Of a DNA stretch of 64,000 nucleotides, positions 35,292 through 44,861 are shown in pieces. Under the pieces are notes generated by a model. The model had not been told where the DNA came from, searched no databases, and worked only from the letters and a program-made list of their open reading frames with translations. Every line of letters starts with the position of its first letter. Position 1 is the stretch's first letter. This DNA comes from Maribacter luteus (GTDB taxonomy: Bacteria; Bacteroidota; Bacteroidia; Flavobacteriales; Flavobacteriaceae). The stretch covers positions 558,001-622,000 of the forward strand of contig NZ_WKJH01000001.1 in NCBI RefSeq assembly GCF_009674825.1, read 5' to 3'. The position numbers were made by a program, and so were the translations under genes.

Positions 35292-37228
35292 ACCAGGCAT
35301 CCATTCATAAATACCTTGCTTTGGAAAATAAGAAAACCAAGGCAAATGATGTTGAATCCCTTTTTGAGCAAAGACTGGCCACAAACTTCACTTTGATTAA
35401 AGACCTGTTTTTTTCGCTATATCCTGAAAATCAACATAAAAAATCATTCAAGAGACTATTAACCACGCTTCCTGAGCTATTCAAAAATAGACCGTCATCC
35501 CTAAAATCGATGGATATTGACCGTGTCAAAAAAGGAAATTGGTACATGTCACAAGAACTTGTAGGCATGCAATTGTACGTGGATCATTTTAACAAAGATC
35601 TTAAGGGGCTGGAAAAGAAATTGGGGTATTTCGAAAAATTGGGAGTGAATTTCGTTCACCTAATGCCTATTACCCCAAGACCTAAAGGGGAAAATGACGG
35701 TGGCTATGCCGTAAACAGTTATCACAAAGTAGACCCACGTTACGGCACACAAGAAGACCTTCTTAGCCTAACTCAAAAAATGCGTGACAAAAACATGTAT
35801 TTGATGTTGGACTTCGTTGCCAACCATACGTCCGATGAATATCCTTGGGCAAAAAAGGCCGTTGCCGGTGACCTTAAATATCAAGGCTATTACCATATCT
35901 ACCCAGACCGCACCATACCTGATGAGTTTGAGACTACACTTCCTGAGATATTCCCTATGACCTCTCCCGGTAATTTTACCTACAATGCAGAAATGCAAAA
36001 ATGGGTAATGACCGTATTCAACCCATACCAATGGGACCTTGACTATTCGAACCCAATGGTTTTCATAGAGATGTTGGGAAACTTAACAAAGCTTGCCGAT
36101 CTTGGAGTTGATGTAGTACGTTTGGATGCCTTGGCCTTTATGTGGAAAAAACTGGGCACTGAGTCACAGAACCTGCCCGAGGCACATACCCTTATTTCCT
36201 TATTCAGGATGTGCCTACAGGTAATAGCACCAGGAGTCGTATTCCTGGCTGAAGCTATCGTTGCCCCAAAGGAAATCATCAAATATTTCGGTTCGGGAAG
36301 AATGATGGGCAATGAGTGTGAAATTGCCTATAATGCCACGTTAATGGCCTTGTTATGGGATGCCATTGCTACGAAAAAAGCAGTGTTGCTCTATAAAAAC
36401 ATTAAATCTTTACCCGAGAAGCCCAAAGAAAGTACTTGGATCAATTACATACGTTGCCATGACGATATTGGGCTTGGGTTTGAGGATCATCATATTCATG
36501 AATTAGGTTGGAACGCCGTTTCGCATCGCAAATTCTTGCTCGATTACTACTGTCAAAATATTGATTGGTCACCGGCCAAAGGCCATATGTTCATGTACAA
36601 CCCAAAAACAGGTGATGGCAGGATTACGGGCAGTGCCGCATCATTATTGGGGCTGGAAATGGCTCTGGAACAAAACGATCAAGCCAAAATAGACCAGTCC
36701 ATTGCCAAAATCATTATGATGCATGCGATAATTCTCTCTTATGGGGGCGTACCCCTTATCTATGCAGGAGATGAAATCGGAACCCTTAACGATTATTCCT
36801 ATCTCGAGGATAACGACAAAAAAGAAGATGGTAGATGGGTCAACAGGCCTTTTCAGGATTGGAATACCATAGCTCAAATCGATTCTGGAAATAACCATCA
36901 AACACAAATTTTCCTGACCTTACAGCACTTGATCAAACTGCGCAAGAGCTATCATGCTTTCGCAGATAAGAATCAGGTAATTCTTTATGAAGCACATAAT
37001 CCCCACTTTTTTATTTACGAAAGGCCTTTAGGTAAGAACAACGGAATATTGGTCGTATGTAATTTTGATGAAGTACCACAAACTATATACGAAAACGCAC
37101 TTGGCACCTATGGATCTGAAAACAATGTCATTGATTTGATTTCAGGCGAGCAGCCAGTTTTCGTAAACGGCACTTTAAAACTTGATCCCTATGAAATATT
37201 ATGGCTATCCAAAAACAATATAGAATAG
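35288..37228 (+). CDS. Amylosucrase / sucrose hydrolase (GH13_4)
   Basis: A 646-residue cytoplasmic GH13 enzyme without signal peptide. The nucleophile Asp280 (VRLDALAFMWK), acid/base Glu322 (LAEAI) and His391-Asp392 (CHDDIG) fall almost at the numbers of Neisseria amylosucrase (286, 328, 392/393), and the family's helical N-terminal domain is present. It would cleave sucrose, either transferring glucose to a glucan or hydrolysing it, and release fructose for the coupled kinase. Transferase against hydrolase activity cannot be decided here. Confidence 0.9.
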   Translation: MNQASIHKYLALENKKTKANDVESLFEQRLATNFTLIKDLFFSLYPENQHKKSFKRLLTTLPELFKNRPSSLKSMDIDRVKKGNWYMSQELVGMQLYVDHFNKDLKGLEKKLGYFEKLGVNFVHLMPITPRPKGENDGGYAVNSYHKVDPRYGTQEDLLSLTQKMRDKNMYLMLDFVANHTSDEYPWAKKAVAGDLKYQGYYHIYPDRTIPDEFETTLPEIFPMTSPGNFTYNAEMQKWVMTVFNPYQWDLDYSNPMVFIEMLGNLTKLADLGVDVVRLDALAFMWKKLGTESQNLPEAHTLISLFRMCLQVIAPGVVFLAEAIVAPKEIIKYFGSGRMMGNECEIAYNATLMALLWDAIATKKAVLLYKNIKSLPEKPKESTWINYIRCHDDIGLGFEDHHIHELGWNAVSHRKFLLDYYCQNIDWSPAKGHMFMYNPKTGDGRITGSAASLLGLEMALEQNDQAKIDQSIAKIIMMHAIILSYGGVPLIYAGDEIGTLNDYSYLEDNDKKEDGRWVNRPFQDWNTIAQIDSGNNHQTQIFLTLQHLIKLRKSYHAFADKNQVILYEAHNPHFFIYERPLGKNNGILVVCNFDEVPQTIYENALGTYGSENNVIDLISGEQPVFVNGTLKLDPYEILWLSKNNIE

Positions 37229-37299
37229 CCTCGATAATGCTTTCATGAATTTAAAGGCAAAGCCATTTCCCAGATAATCCCATAAAATTACCCGGCCGA

Positions 37300-37809
37300 T
37301 CACTCTATACGCCTACCCTGGGTCGTAAATGACAATCCTTGTTGGCCCATGGTAGAGTTCATAACACCTTCAAACAAAGGTTCTGAACAGCCTTTTGGCA
37401 CTTTCCATTCAAAAATGAAGTTAGAACCCGTACCTCCTGAAACATCGATTTCATCAATGATGATTTCCGCTGTTTCCAAAGGGCCCAAAAAAATAGGATT
37501 GTTAAAATATGTTCTTACATGCTTACCATGCGTATCGAAATAATTGGCCTTTAAAACGTAGATGGTATCCTTGTCGCTCGTATTTCTCAAACTTACCATA
37601 GCCGTAAGGTTATGGGTTTTATGTTCCGAGGTACTGTAAATCTGGGAATAGGTAGATAAATAGGTTTTACCATATTCCAAACTGTCTTTTTTACTGATAT
37701 CAATTGTTCTTTTTGACCAGTTTTCTGGATTTACCGAACTAATTTCTTTTTGTTCATGACAACCAAGTAGACCCAATAAGACAATAAGCGATAAGAAATG
37801 TGTTTTCAT
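37300..37809 (-). CDS. DUF3124 lipoprotein
   Basis: A 169-residue lipoprotein with a leader ending in LLGC. The body matches DUF3124 (YLSTYSQIYSTSEHKTHNL, MVSLRNTSDKDTIYV, SGGTGSNFIFEW), an uncharacterised beta-rich periplasmic domain. It stands alone and converges with the amylosucrase gene. No function can be assigned. Confidence 0.87.
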   Translation of the reverse strand: MKTHFLSLIVLLGLLGCHEQKEISSVNPENWSKRTIDISKKDSLEYGKTYLSTYSQIYSTSEHKTHNLTAMVSLRNTSDKDTIYVLKANYFDTHGKHVRTYFNNPIFLGPLETAEIIIDEIDVSGGTGSNFIFEWKVPKGCSEPLFEGVMNSTMGQQGLSFTTQGRRIE

Positions 37810-37957
37810 ATGTTCAAAATATTAGGATTCGGCAATTAAAATTTATATTTCGTCAATTTTCACCAAGGCATTATTATAAATATGATTCTTTTTCCCCTTG
37901 GATAACATCCATCTAAATCATTATAAAAATACATGATATTATCGAATACTTGATACA

Positions 37958-39094
37958 TCAATTATACTTCACTTTCCTTAATATACGTAAAACTTCCTTC
38001 AGGGAATTATAAACAGTTTCATTTGTCTTTTTCAATAGGGGACGGGCTTTTTCCAATTGGGTTCGTGCTTCTTCAAATCCGTTGAAAAAACAGATAAGAT
38101 AGGTTGCGGGCAAATGCAACAAATCTGCCTTTTCATTTGGTTTAAGTACCAATCCTTTTTCCAATTTCATTAGTAAAGCGTTGTTCGTATTATAAATATG
38201 ATGTAAGGTTTTTGTTTCATATTTAGGAGGGTCAAAAATCATTTGACTATGTATCTGGTAAGTGCCATTATCATCAAAAACTATCTTAACCTCTTCCAAA
38301 GGATAGTACTTATGGGCCTTTCCCAGTCCCAATCGCACATATTCCGTTATGTTAAAGCTGTCGTCATTATAAGATACCCGAACCTCGTCCAAGGTAGAAT
38401 AAAACAACCTGACCTGCTCGTTGATCAGTTCTATATCCACTCGTGAGAAGTAGGTTTTCTCCTTTACTTTTTTCGTATGTCCCGCCCAGCAAACCACGAA
38501 TTGCTCTTTAAACACCTTGTAATTACTATCCAGATCTTTATGCCTATGGTTTATGAAGTCGATGACCCCGTCCAAGGTAAGTTCAATATTGTTCTGCGCA
38601 TGTTGTTCAAGAGTGGCAACGACCTCTGAATTAATATCTTTCAACTCAATATCATATGCTTTTGGCATACTGATACTACCCTCCCTAAAAAAAACGGAAC
38701 CTCCATAATATTTCCAGATATTCTTTCTTAGGGAACACACTTTTCCATTGGAAGTAATCGTAACCAGCCCAACAACCTTACCTTCGGGAAGATGCGGAAA
38801 AGGGATATTCTCATAGGCAATCAGTGGAGGATTGTCTAAATAGGCATTGACCAGGTTCTGTATTTTACTATCATCGAAGAAATCGACACCAACTATGGCA
38901 TTGTCATCATCCTCTACCCCAATAACAATAAATGAATGGTTTTTTGGATTACTGTTGGCCAAGGCACAAACGTGTTTAAGAAATTTGGCCTTCCCTTCCT
39001 TATGGCCAATAGAAATGAAACGCTTTTTATCGTAAAAGCTATTCTCGTCGTTATGGGCGAGAAGGTTTTTTACCAAAAGGCGTTTGTTGATCAT
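37958..39094 (-). CDS. AlbA_2 (Schlafen-type) putative DNA/RNA-binding protein
   Basis: A 378-residue cytoplasmic protein. Residues 20-120 match the AlbA_2 domain (KFLKHVCALANSNPKNHSF, then FIVIGVEDDDNAIVGVD), found in prokaryotic Schlafen-like proteins and in some transcriptional regulators. The remaining 250 residues hold no domain I recognise and end in a helical Lys-rich tail. It begins one base after the stop of the SDR gene, which lies upstream on the minus strand, so the two are likely co-transcribed. Some AlbA_2 proteins take part in defence, but nothing here indicates that. Confidence 0.8.
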   Translation of the reverse strand: MINKRLLVKNLLAHNDENSFYDKKRFISIGHKEGKAKFLKHVCALANSNPKNHSFIVIGVEDDDNAIVGVDFFDDSKIQNLVNAYLDNPPLIAYENIPFPHLPEGKVVGLVTITSNGKVCSLRKNIWKYYGGSVFFREGSISMPKAYDIELKDINSEVVATLEQHAQNNIELTLDGVIDFINHRHKDLDSNYKVFKEQFVVCWAGHTKKVKEKTYFSRVDIELINEQVRLFYSTLDEVRVSYNDDSFNITEYVRLGLGKAHKYYPLEEVKIVFDDNGTYQIHSQMIFDPPKYETKTLHHIYNTNNALLMKLEKGLVLKPNEKADLLHLPATYLICFFNGFEEARTQLEKARPLLKKTNETVYNSLKEVLRILRKVKYN

Positions 39095-39095
39095 T

Positions 39096-39854
39096 CTATT
39101 CTTGATCTTTATTTACGATTGTAGAACTAGCTTGTGCAGTAGGCATTACCACCAAATCAGCAATATTCACATGATAAGGTCGCGTAACCGTAAAAAGGAT
39201 GATATCCGCTATATCTTCTGGCCGTAAAGGTTGAAACCCTTGATAAACCTTAGATGCTTTTTCAGTATCCCCTTTAAAACGCACCTGACTGAATTCGGTC
39301 TCAACCAACCCTGGGTTAATGGCACCTACCCTAATACCGTATTGATTTAGATCGATCCGCATACCTTGGTTAATGGCATCGACCGCATGTTTGCTGGCAC
39401 AATACACATTACCCCTAGGATATACTTCCTTACCTGCCGTAGAACCAATGTTTATTATATGTCCGGCTTTTTTCTCGACCATTTTGGGCAATACCGCTTT
39501 GGTAACATAAAGCAATCCTTTTACATTAATATCGATCATGGCATCCCAATCGTCCGGACTCCCTTCTTCAATGGGTTCCAATCCGTGGGCGTTTCCTGCA
39601 TTATTGATCAGGATATCGATTTCAGAGAACTCTGTAGGCAGTGAGTTTATAAGTTGATTTACTTTTTCCTTGTCGCGAACATCGAATGCAAGTGTATGTA
39701 CTTTCAATGTACCGCCCAATTCTTGTTGTAATTCGGCCAATCGTTCCTTACGTCTTCCACATAAGATCAATTTAAAACCATTTGCAGCGAAAAGTTGTGC
39801 TGTTGCCCTACCTATTCCGCTTGTAGCCCCTGTAATCAATGCTGTTTTATTCAT
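39096..39854 (-). CDS. Short-chain dehydrogenase/reductase (YdfG-like)
   Basis: A 252-residue classical SDR. The cofactor motif is TGATSGIG, the NNAG motif is present as ILINNAGNAHG, and the catalytic pair is Tyr151 and Lys155 (YCASK). The early CGRRKERL Arg residues favour NADP. The sequence resembles YdfG-type 3-hydroxy acid or serine dehydrogenases. It is followed after one base by the AlbA_2 gene. Confidence 0.9.
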   Translation of the reverse strand: MNKTALITGATSGIGRATAQLFAANGFKLILCGRRKERLAELQQELGGTLKVHTLAFDVRDKEKVNQLINSLPTEFSEIDILINNAGNAHGLEPIEEGSPDDWDAMIDINVKGLLYVTKAVLPKMVEKKAGHIINIGSTAGKEVYPRGNVYCASKHAVDAINQGMRIDLNQYGIRVGAINPGLVETEFSQVRFKGDTEKASKVYQGFQPLRPEDIADIILFTVTRPYHVNIADLVVMPTAQASSTIVNKDQE

Positions 39855-40239
39855 TGTCTTTTTATTTTTAGGTACTTAATGCCGTAACTGGCCTTTTACA
39901 ATATAACCCTCTATTCTATTACAATTAATTTGGCGATAAATATCGAACATCCCGTGGATTTGACACCTACATAAAGATGCATTTTAGACAGGTTTTCCAT
40001 ACCATAAAACCCACTTTCCAAATCGCCCCAAAGTCATGTTTCCTGCTATTATTTTTTAAAATTTGGTTATGTTTGCCATAAGGGAGTGAATTTAAAAAGA
40101 AATCACTTAAAAACTTCATAAAAATAAGGGCTTTCCCTAATTTTTAACCAATCATTAACAGCGATACAATGAATAAATTTTCAATTTGCACTCCTGTTTA
40201 GATCAAATCAGACCTATACCCAAAAATGCAGTAAAACAT
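39855..40239. other. Divergent intergenic region upstream of the Bat operon
   Basis: 385 bases between the SDR gene and the MoxR gene. It contains an exact TAnnTTTG match (40068-40075) that would give the Bat operon a leader of roughly 155 bases. Nothing else was recognised. Confidence 0.5.
40068..40075 (+). promoter_or_regulatory. Candidate -7 element for the MoxR-Bat operon
   Basis: TATGTTTG matches TAnnTTTG exactly, but no good -33 element is found at 19 bases. Confidence 0.35.
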
Positions 40240-41241
40240 ATGGAAGAAAATACTTCAGTTGACATTAGCGCAGTAAACGAAAAAATTGCAAAAGAAAGCG
40301 CTTTTATAGACTTATTGATGTTGGAAATGAACAAAGTGATCGTTGGCCAAAAACATATGGTCGAAAGGTTGCTAATTGGTCTATTAGGACAAGGTCATAT
40401 TTTATTGGAAGGTGTTCCCGGTTTGGCAAAGACACTTGCCATAAACACCTTGGCAAAAGCCGTAAAAGGAAGTTTTAGCAGAATACAGTTTACACCGGAT
40501 CTTTTACCTGCTGATGTAGTCGGTACCCTGATCTACAATATTAAAGAAAACGATTTTTCGATAAAGAAAGGCCCCATCTTCGCAAATTTCGTTTTGGCAG
40601 ATGAGATCAATAGGGCCCCGGCGAAAGTACAATCGGCACTTTTAGAGGCCATGCAGGAAAAGCAGGTAACCATTGGGGATGAAACCTTTATTTTAGACAA
40701 ACCGTTCTTGGTAATGGCCACCCAAAACCCTGTTGAGCAAGAAGGTACTTACCCATTGCCCGAAGCACAGGTAGACCGTTTTATGTTGAAAACGGTTATT
40801 GATTATCCGAAAATGAACGAGGAGCAATTGATCATGCGCCAGAATCTATTAGGTGCGTACGAGACCGTAAATCCCGTGATTACCACCCAGCAGATCTTAA
40901 GTGCACAACAAGCCGTTCGTGAGGTCTATATGGATGAGAAAATAGAAAAATACATATTGGATATCGTTTTCGCCACACGTTATCCTGAAAAATACAATCT
41001 AGAAAGCCTAAAACCTTTGATCAGCTTTGGGGCTTCCCCTCGAGGAAGTATAAACCTTGGTGTCGCTGCCAAATGTTATGCCTTTATAAAGCGCAGAGGG
41101 TATGTGGTTCCTGAAGATGTACGGGCTATAGTACATGATGTCCTACGACATAGAATCGGTATCACCTATGAGGCCGAGGCGGAGAACATCACCTCCGAGG
41201 AGATCATCAATAAAATCGTTAATGAAGTTGAAGTGCCATAA
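40240..41241 (+). CDS. MoxR-family AAA+ ATPase
   Basis: A 333-residue ATPase with Walker A GVPGLAKT (58-65), Walker B LADEINR (Asp121-Glu122) and the sensor ATQNPVEQEGTYPLPEAQ(V)DRF region of MoxR proteins. These act as chaperones for von Willebrand factor A (VWA) domain partners, here the DUF58 and Bat proteins that follow. I chose the ATG at 40240; the frame upstream only extends to a TTG. It opens the Bat operon. Confidence 0.94.
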   Translation: MEENTSVDISAVNEKIAKESAFIDLLMLEMNKVIVGQKHMVERLLIGLLGQGHILLEGVPGLAKTLAINTLAKAVKGSFSRIQFTPDLLPADVVGTLIYNIKENDFSIKKGPIFANFVLADEINRAPAKVQSALLEAMQEKQVTIGDETFILDKPFLVMATQNPVEQEGTYPLPEAQVDRFMLKTVIDYPKMNEEQLIMRQNLLGAYETVNPVITTQQILSAQQAVREVYMDEKIEKYILDIVFATRYPEKYNLESLKPLISFGASPRGSINLGVAAKCYAFIKRRGYVVPEDVRAIVHDVLRHRIGITYEAEAENITSEEIINKIVNEVEVP

Positions 41242-41331
41242 ATAAGACGACAGTTATAAATGCCAATGCGGGTTCCTCTGAACCAAGGCGAAAATCAGTT
41301 CCTGAAAACTTATTGCTGTTTACCCTAAAAA

Positions 41332-42198
41332 ATGGATACCAAAGAATTACTAAAGAAAGTTCGTAAGATCGAGATAAAGACACGTCGTCTTTCCGATCAT
41401 ATTTTTGGAGGGGAATACCATTCTACTTTCAAAGGTCGAGGTATGACCTTCAGTGAGGTAAGACAGTATCAATTTGGTGATGATGTTAGGAATATCGATT
41501 GGAACGTAACGGCGAGATACAACGAACCCTATGTAAAGGTATTTGAGGAGGAACGGGAACTTACCATGATGTTAATGGTAGATGTAAGTGGATCGGAATT
41601 CTTCGGCACCACCAACCAATTCAAAAAAGAAATCATTACAGAAATATCGGCGACATTGGCATTTTCTGCCATGCAGAACAATGATAAGGTAGGACTCGTA
41701 CTATTTTCCGATGAAGTAGAACTTTATATCCCGCCAAAAAAAGGAAAGTCACACGTTCTACGCATCATTCGCGAATTGTTGGAGTTTAAGCCCAAGAGCA
41801 ACAAAACGAACATTGCCGAAGCCTTAAAGTACCTAACCAACGTAATGAAGAAGAAGGCAATCGTATTCGTGCTTTCGGATTTCATAGATGATGACTACAA
41901 AAAAACCCTGAAGATTACAGGAAATAAACATGATGTTACAGGTATTCGGGTGTACGACGAGCGTGAGGAAAACATTCCGAATTTAGGAATGGTACAAATG
42001 CAAGACGCGGAAACCGGAACCTTGCAATTAATCAATACCCAATCTAAAAAAGTTCGGATGGCCTATGGGGAACATCATAGACAAATGGTGAATTACTTTC
42101 AGGAAACCTTTTCCAAATCAGGTTGCGGGGTAATAAGCTGTAGGGTCGACGAGAGCTACGTGAAAAAATTGTTGGGTTATTTTAAAAGAAGAGGGTAA
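41332..42198 (+). CDS. DUF58 (VWA-like) protein
   Basis: A 288-residue cytoplasmic protein of the DUF58 family with a degenerate VWA fold. The FSEVRQYQFGDDVRNIDWNVTAR signature is split around residue 45, and a MIDAS-like DVSGS lies at 84-88. It is the constant partner of MoxR ATPases and sits third-party to the Bat membrane proteins. It follows MoxR by 90 bases and precedes the next gene by two bases. Confidence 0.93.
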   Translation: MDTKELLKKVRKIEIKTRRLSDHIFGGEYHSTFKGRGMTFSEVRQYQFGDDVRNIDWNVTARYNEPYVKVFEEERELTMMLMVDVSGSEFFGTTNQFKKEIITEISATLAFSAMQNNDKVGLVLFSDEVELYIPPKKGKSHVLRIIRELLEFKPKSNKTNIAEALKYLTNVMKKKAIVFVLSDFIDDDYKKTLKITGNKHDVTGIRVYDEREENIPNLGMVQMQDAETGTLQLINTQSKKVRMAYGEHHRQMVNYFQETFSKSGCGVISCRVDESYVKKLLGYFKRRG

Positions 42199-42200
42199 TA

Positions 42201-43859
42201 ATGAAAGTTGAAAAGTTAAAAACAGAAAATCATCCATCGCTACTTTGGCGATGTATTTTTCTATTCCTGTTCATGGGATATACTTTTCATGGATTCGCAC
42301 AGGATACCCCTGCTATTCAGTCTGAAGTAGATACTACTTTCATCAAAATCGGTGATCAGTTAAAATTCAAGATTACCGTAGAAGTAGATTCCACCGATAT
42401 GGTCATTTTCCCTGAAGGACAAACGTTTTCACCCTTAGAAACCGTGGAGGCTTTTGCTACGGATACCACAAGGAAAAAGGATAGGATAACATTATTGAAA
42501 ACCTATGCCCTTACCCAATTCGACTCAGGCTCTTATAAATTACCAGCACAACGCATCGAAATAAACGGAAAAGGTTACTTTACCGATTCTTTACGTATTA
42601 ATGTAGCCACCGTACCGGTAGATACCACGGTCCAGAAAATGTACGACATTAAACCCTTGATACAAGTTGAGAAAATCAATTCGGGTTGGTGGAAGGTCCT
42701 AATAATCGTTTTGGGTATTTTGGCCGTTGTAGCCGGACTTTTGTATTGGTTCGTTTTTAGACCAAAACCCTTGACGGAAGAGGAGAAAGTTGCACAATTA
42801 CCTCCTTACGATCGTGCGCTCTTGGAATTGAAAAAATTGGATAACTCTAAATACCTTATCCAAGATGAGTATAAACAATACTATTCCGAACTGACGGATA
42901 TAGTTCGCTCTTACTTGGACGAAGATGCGAATATTTCAGCCTTGGAAAGTACCACCGATGAATTGATCGATAAATTGGAGATGCTGAAGGATGCCGGTGA
43001 ACTTGAACTCGATAAAGACACCATCAATCAATTCAAGAATATTTTAAAAACCGCGGATTTAGTAAAATTCGCAAAATCCAAACCACCAACGAATATCGCC
43101 CTTCAAGACAGGAAAATAGTAGAGCAGATCGTTGTAAAGACACATGAGGCCATACCTGAACCTACTTTGGAAGAGTTAATGGCCCAAGAGGCATTCAAAG
43201 AAGAATTGGCCAAAAAACGCCAAAAGAAAAAATGGATGATCGCCGGTGGAGCCGCTATTGGGGCAGTTGTAATTTCGGCCATTGTGGTCATAAATTATTT
43301 TGGTGCCGCCCAAGTTTGGGATACCGTAACCGGGAACCCCACCAAAGCCCTATTAGATAATGAGTGGGTAGCCAGTTCATACGGTTATCCACCGATAAGT
43401 ATGGAAACGCCTGAGGTACTGGTACGCCAAAAGGTAGAAATCCCCGCCGAGGCAAAAGCCAATATCAAGGAGCTACAATCTTTTATGTTCAACGATGAAA
43501 AATCATTGTTGACCATAGCTGCAACCTCAACGACCTTTACACAACCTGCCGAGCCGGAATTTGAAAAGACCATTGAACAATTATTAAAGAGTTTCGAGGC
43601 GAAAGGAGCTAAAAACATAATTACCAAACAAGAGGAATTTGTAACCATTTCAGGAGTAAAAGGAATGAAAACCTATGGTAGCGGAAAATTCAAGATACCA
43701 GATTCCGAAGAGTTGGTAAAAGCAAATTATGCCATACTCAGCTTTGGCGGAAAAGGATTTCAACAACAAGTCTTGTTAACCTGGCAAGACGAGGATACCT
43801 ATGCCGAAGAAATCATTAATAGGGTGCTGAGTACCATTGAAGTTAAAACAGAAGTCTAA
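42201..43859 (+). CDS. Bat-operon membrane protein (BatD-like/DUF4381-type) with extra C-terminal domain
   Basis: A 552-residue protein with a signal peptide ending near FAQ (residue 34), a beta-rich periplasmic domain to about 165, a membrane helix (170-190), a helical cytoplasmic domain (200-340) resembling the DUF4381/BatD tail, a second membrane helix (350-368) and a 180-residue C-terminal domain outside the membrane. It lies between DUF58 and BatA and touches both genes, as is usual in flavobacteria. The function of the C-terminal domain is unknown. Confidence 0.82.
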   Translation: MKVEKLKTENHPSLLWRCIFLFLFMGYTFHGFAQDTPAIQSEVDTTFIKIGDQLKFKITVEVDSTDMVIFPEGQTFSPLETVEAFATDTTRKKDRITLLKTYALTQFDSGSYKLPAQRIEINGKGYFTDSLRINVATVPVDTTVQKMYDIKPLIQVEKINSGWWKVLIIVLGILAVVAGLLYWFVFRPKPLTEEEKVAQLPPYDRALLELKKLDNSKYLIQDEYKQYYSELTDIVRSYLDEDANISALESTTDELIDKLEMLKDAGELELDKDTINQFKNILKTADLVKFAKSKPPTNIALQDRKIVEQIVVKTHEAIPEPTLEELMAQEAFKEELAKKRQKKKWMIAGGAAIGAVVISAIVVINYFGAAQVWDTVTGNPTKALLDNEWVASSYGYPPISMETPEVLVRQKVEIPAEAKANIKELQSFMFNDEKSLLTIAATSTTFTQPAEPEFEKTIEQLLKSFEAKGAKNIITKQEEFVTISGVKGMKTYGSGKFKIPDSEELVKANYAILSFGGKGFQQQVLLTWQDEDTYAEEIINRVLSTIEVKTEV

Positions 43860-44858
43860 ATGTTAGAGAATATATCATTTGCGAATCCAGAATTTTTTTG
43901 GTTGCTTTTATTGCTCCCACTGGCCATTCTTTGGTATTTTTTTAAACGTAACGAATTGTCTGCGTCCCTTAGGATTTCGAGTATAAAGGGTTTTTCAAAT
44001 GTAGGGATCCTTCCCAAATTAAAACCGCTTCTGTTCATCTTCAGGTTGTTGGCCTTGGCCGCTATTATCGTAGCCATGGCAAGACCACAGACCGAGGACA
44101 TTTCAACCCGTACGAAAACGACCAAGGGTATAGATATAGTTATGGCGATAGATGTATCTTCGAGTATGTTGGCAAGGGATTTAAAACCAAATCGCCTATC
44201 GGCCCTAAAAGAAGTAGCATCGGATTTTATCAAAGAAAGACCCAATGATAGGATCGGTCTTGTGGCCTATGCCGGGGAAGCCTATACTAAAACCCCCATT
44301 ACGAGTGATAAATCCATTGTTCTCAATTCGCTTCGTGAAATCACCTATGGCCAATTAAACGATGGTACGGCAATTGGCATGGGGCTTGCGACTTCTGTAA
44401 ACCGGCTAAAGGAAAGCAAGGCCATTAGCAAGATTATCATCTTACTGACTGACGGGGTCAATAATTCAGGCTTTATAGAGCCTCAGACTGCAGCTGATTT
44501 AGCTGTTGAATACGGCATAAAAACATACACTATTGGACTTGGCTCAAATGGAAATGCCCTGTCCCCTATTGCCTACAATGCAGATGGATCTTTCAGATAT
44601 GGCATGCGGCAGGTAGAAATAGATGAGAAATTATTGCAAGATATTGCCCAAGCAACCGGAGGCCAGTACTTTAGGGCTACCGACAACGAGAAGCTGGAGG
44701 CCATTTATGAGGAAATCAATAAATTGGAAAAAACAGAAATAGAAGAATTCAAATATTACAAATACGAAGAAAAATTTCGCCCATGGGTGTTTTTGGCAGG
44801 AGCCTTACTATTATTAGAGTGGTTACTTCGCAATACCCTTTTTAGAAGTTTTATATAG
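43860..44858 (+). CDS. batA: BatA, VWA-domain membrane protein
   Basis: A 332-residue inner-membrane protein: two N-terminal helices, a VWA domain (about 92-300) with MIDAS DVSSS at 98-102, and a C-terminal helix. The same layout and the LxPNRL phrase are shared with BatB directly after it. Bat proteins support aerotolerance and oxidative-stress survival in Bacteroides and Leptospira. It abuts the preceding gene with no gap. Confidence 0.94.
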   Translation: MLENISFANPEFFWLLLLLPLAILWYFFKRNELSASLRISSIKGFSNVGILPKLKPLLFIFRLLALAAIIVAMARPQTEDISTRTKTTKGIDIVMAIDVSSSMLARDLKPNRLSALKEVASDFIKERPNDRIGLVAYAGEAYTKTPITSDKSIVLNSLREITYGQLNDGTAIGMGLATSVNRLKESKAISKIIILLTDGVNNSGFIEPQTAADLAVEYGIKTYTIGLGSNGNALSPIAYNADGSFRYGMRQVEIDEKLLQDIAQATGGQYFRATDNEKLEAIYEEINKLEKTEIEEFKYYKYEEKFRPWVFLAGALLLLEWLLRNTLFRSFI

Positions 44859-44861
44859 CTT

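Noticed and set aside
37958-39854. Defence island centred on the AlbA_2 protein
   Set aside because: Only one gene has a defence-associated domain; the neighbours are metabolic or lipoprotein genes and there are no integrases, repeats or composition shifts.
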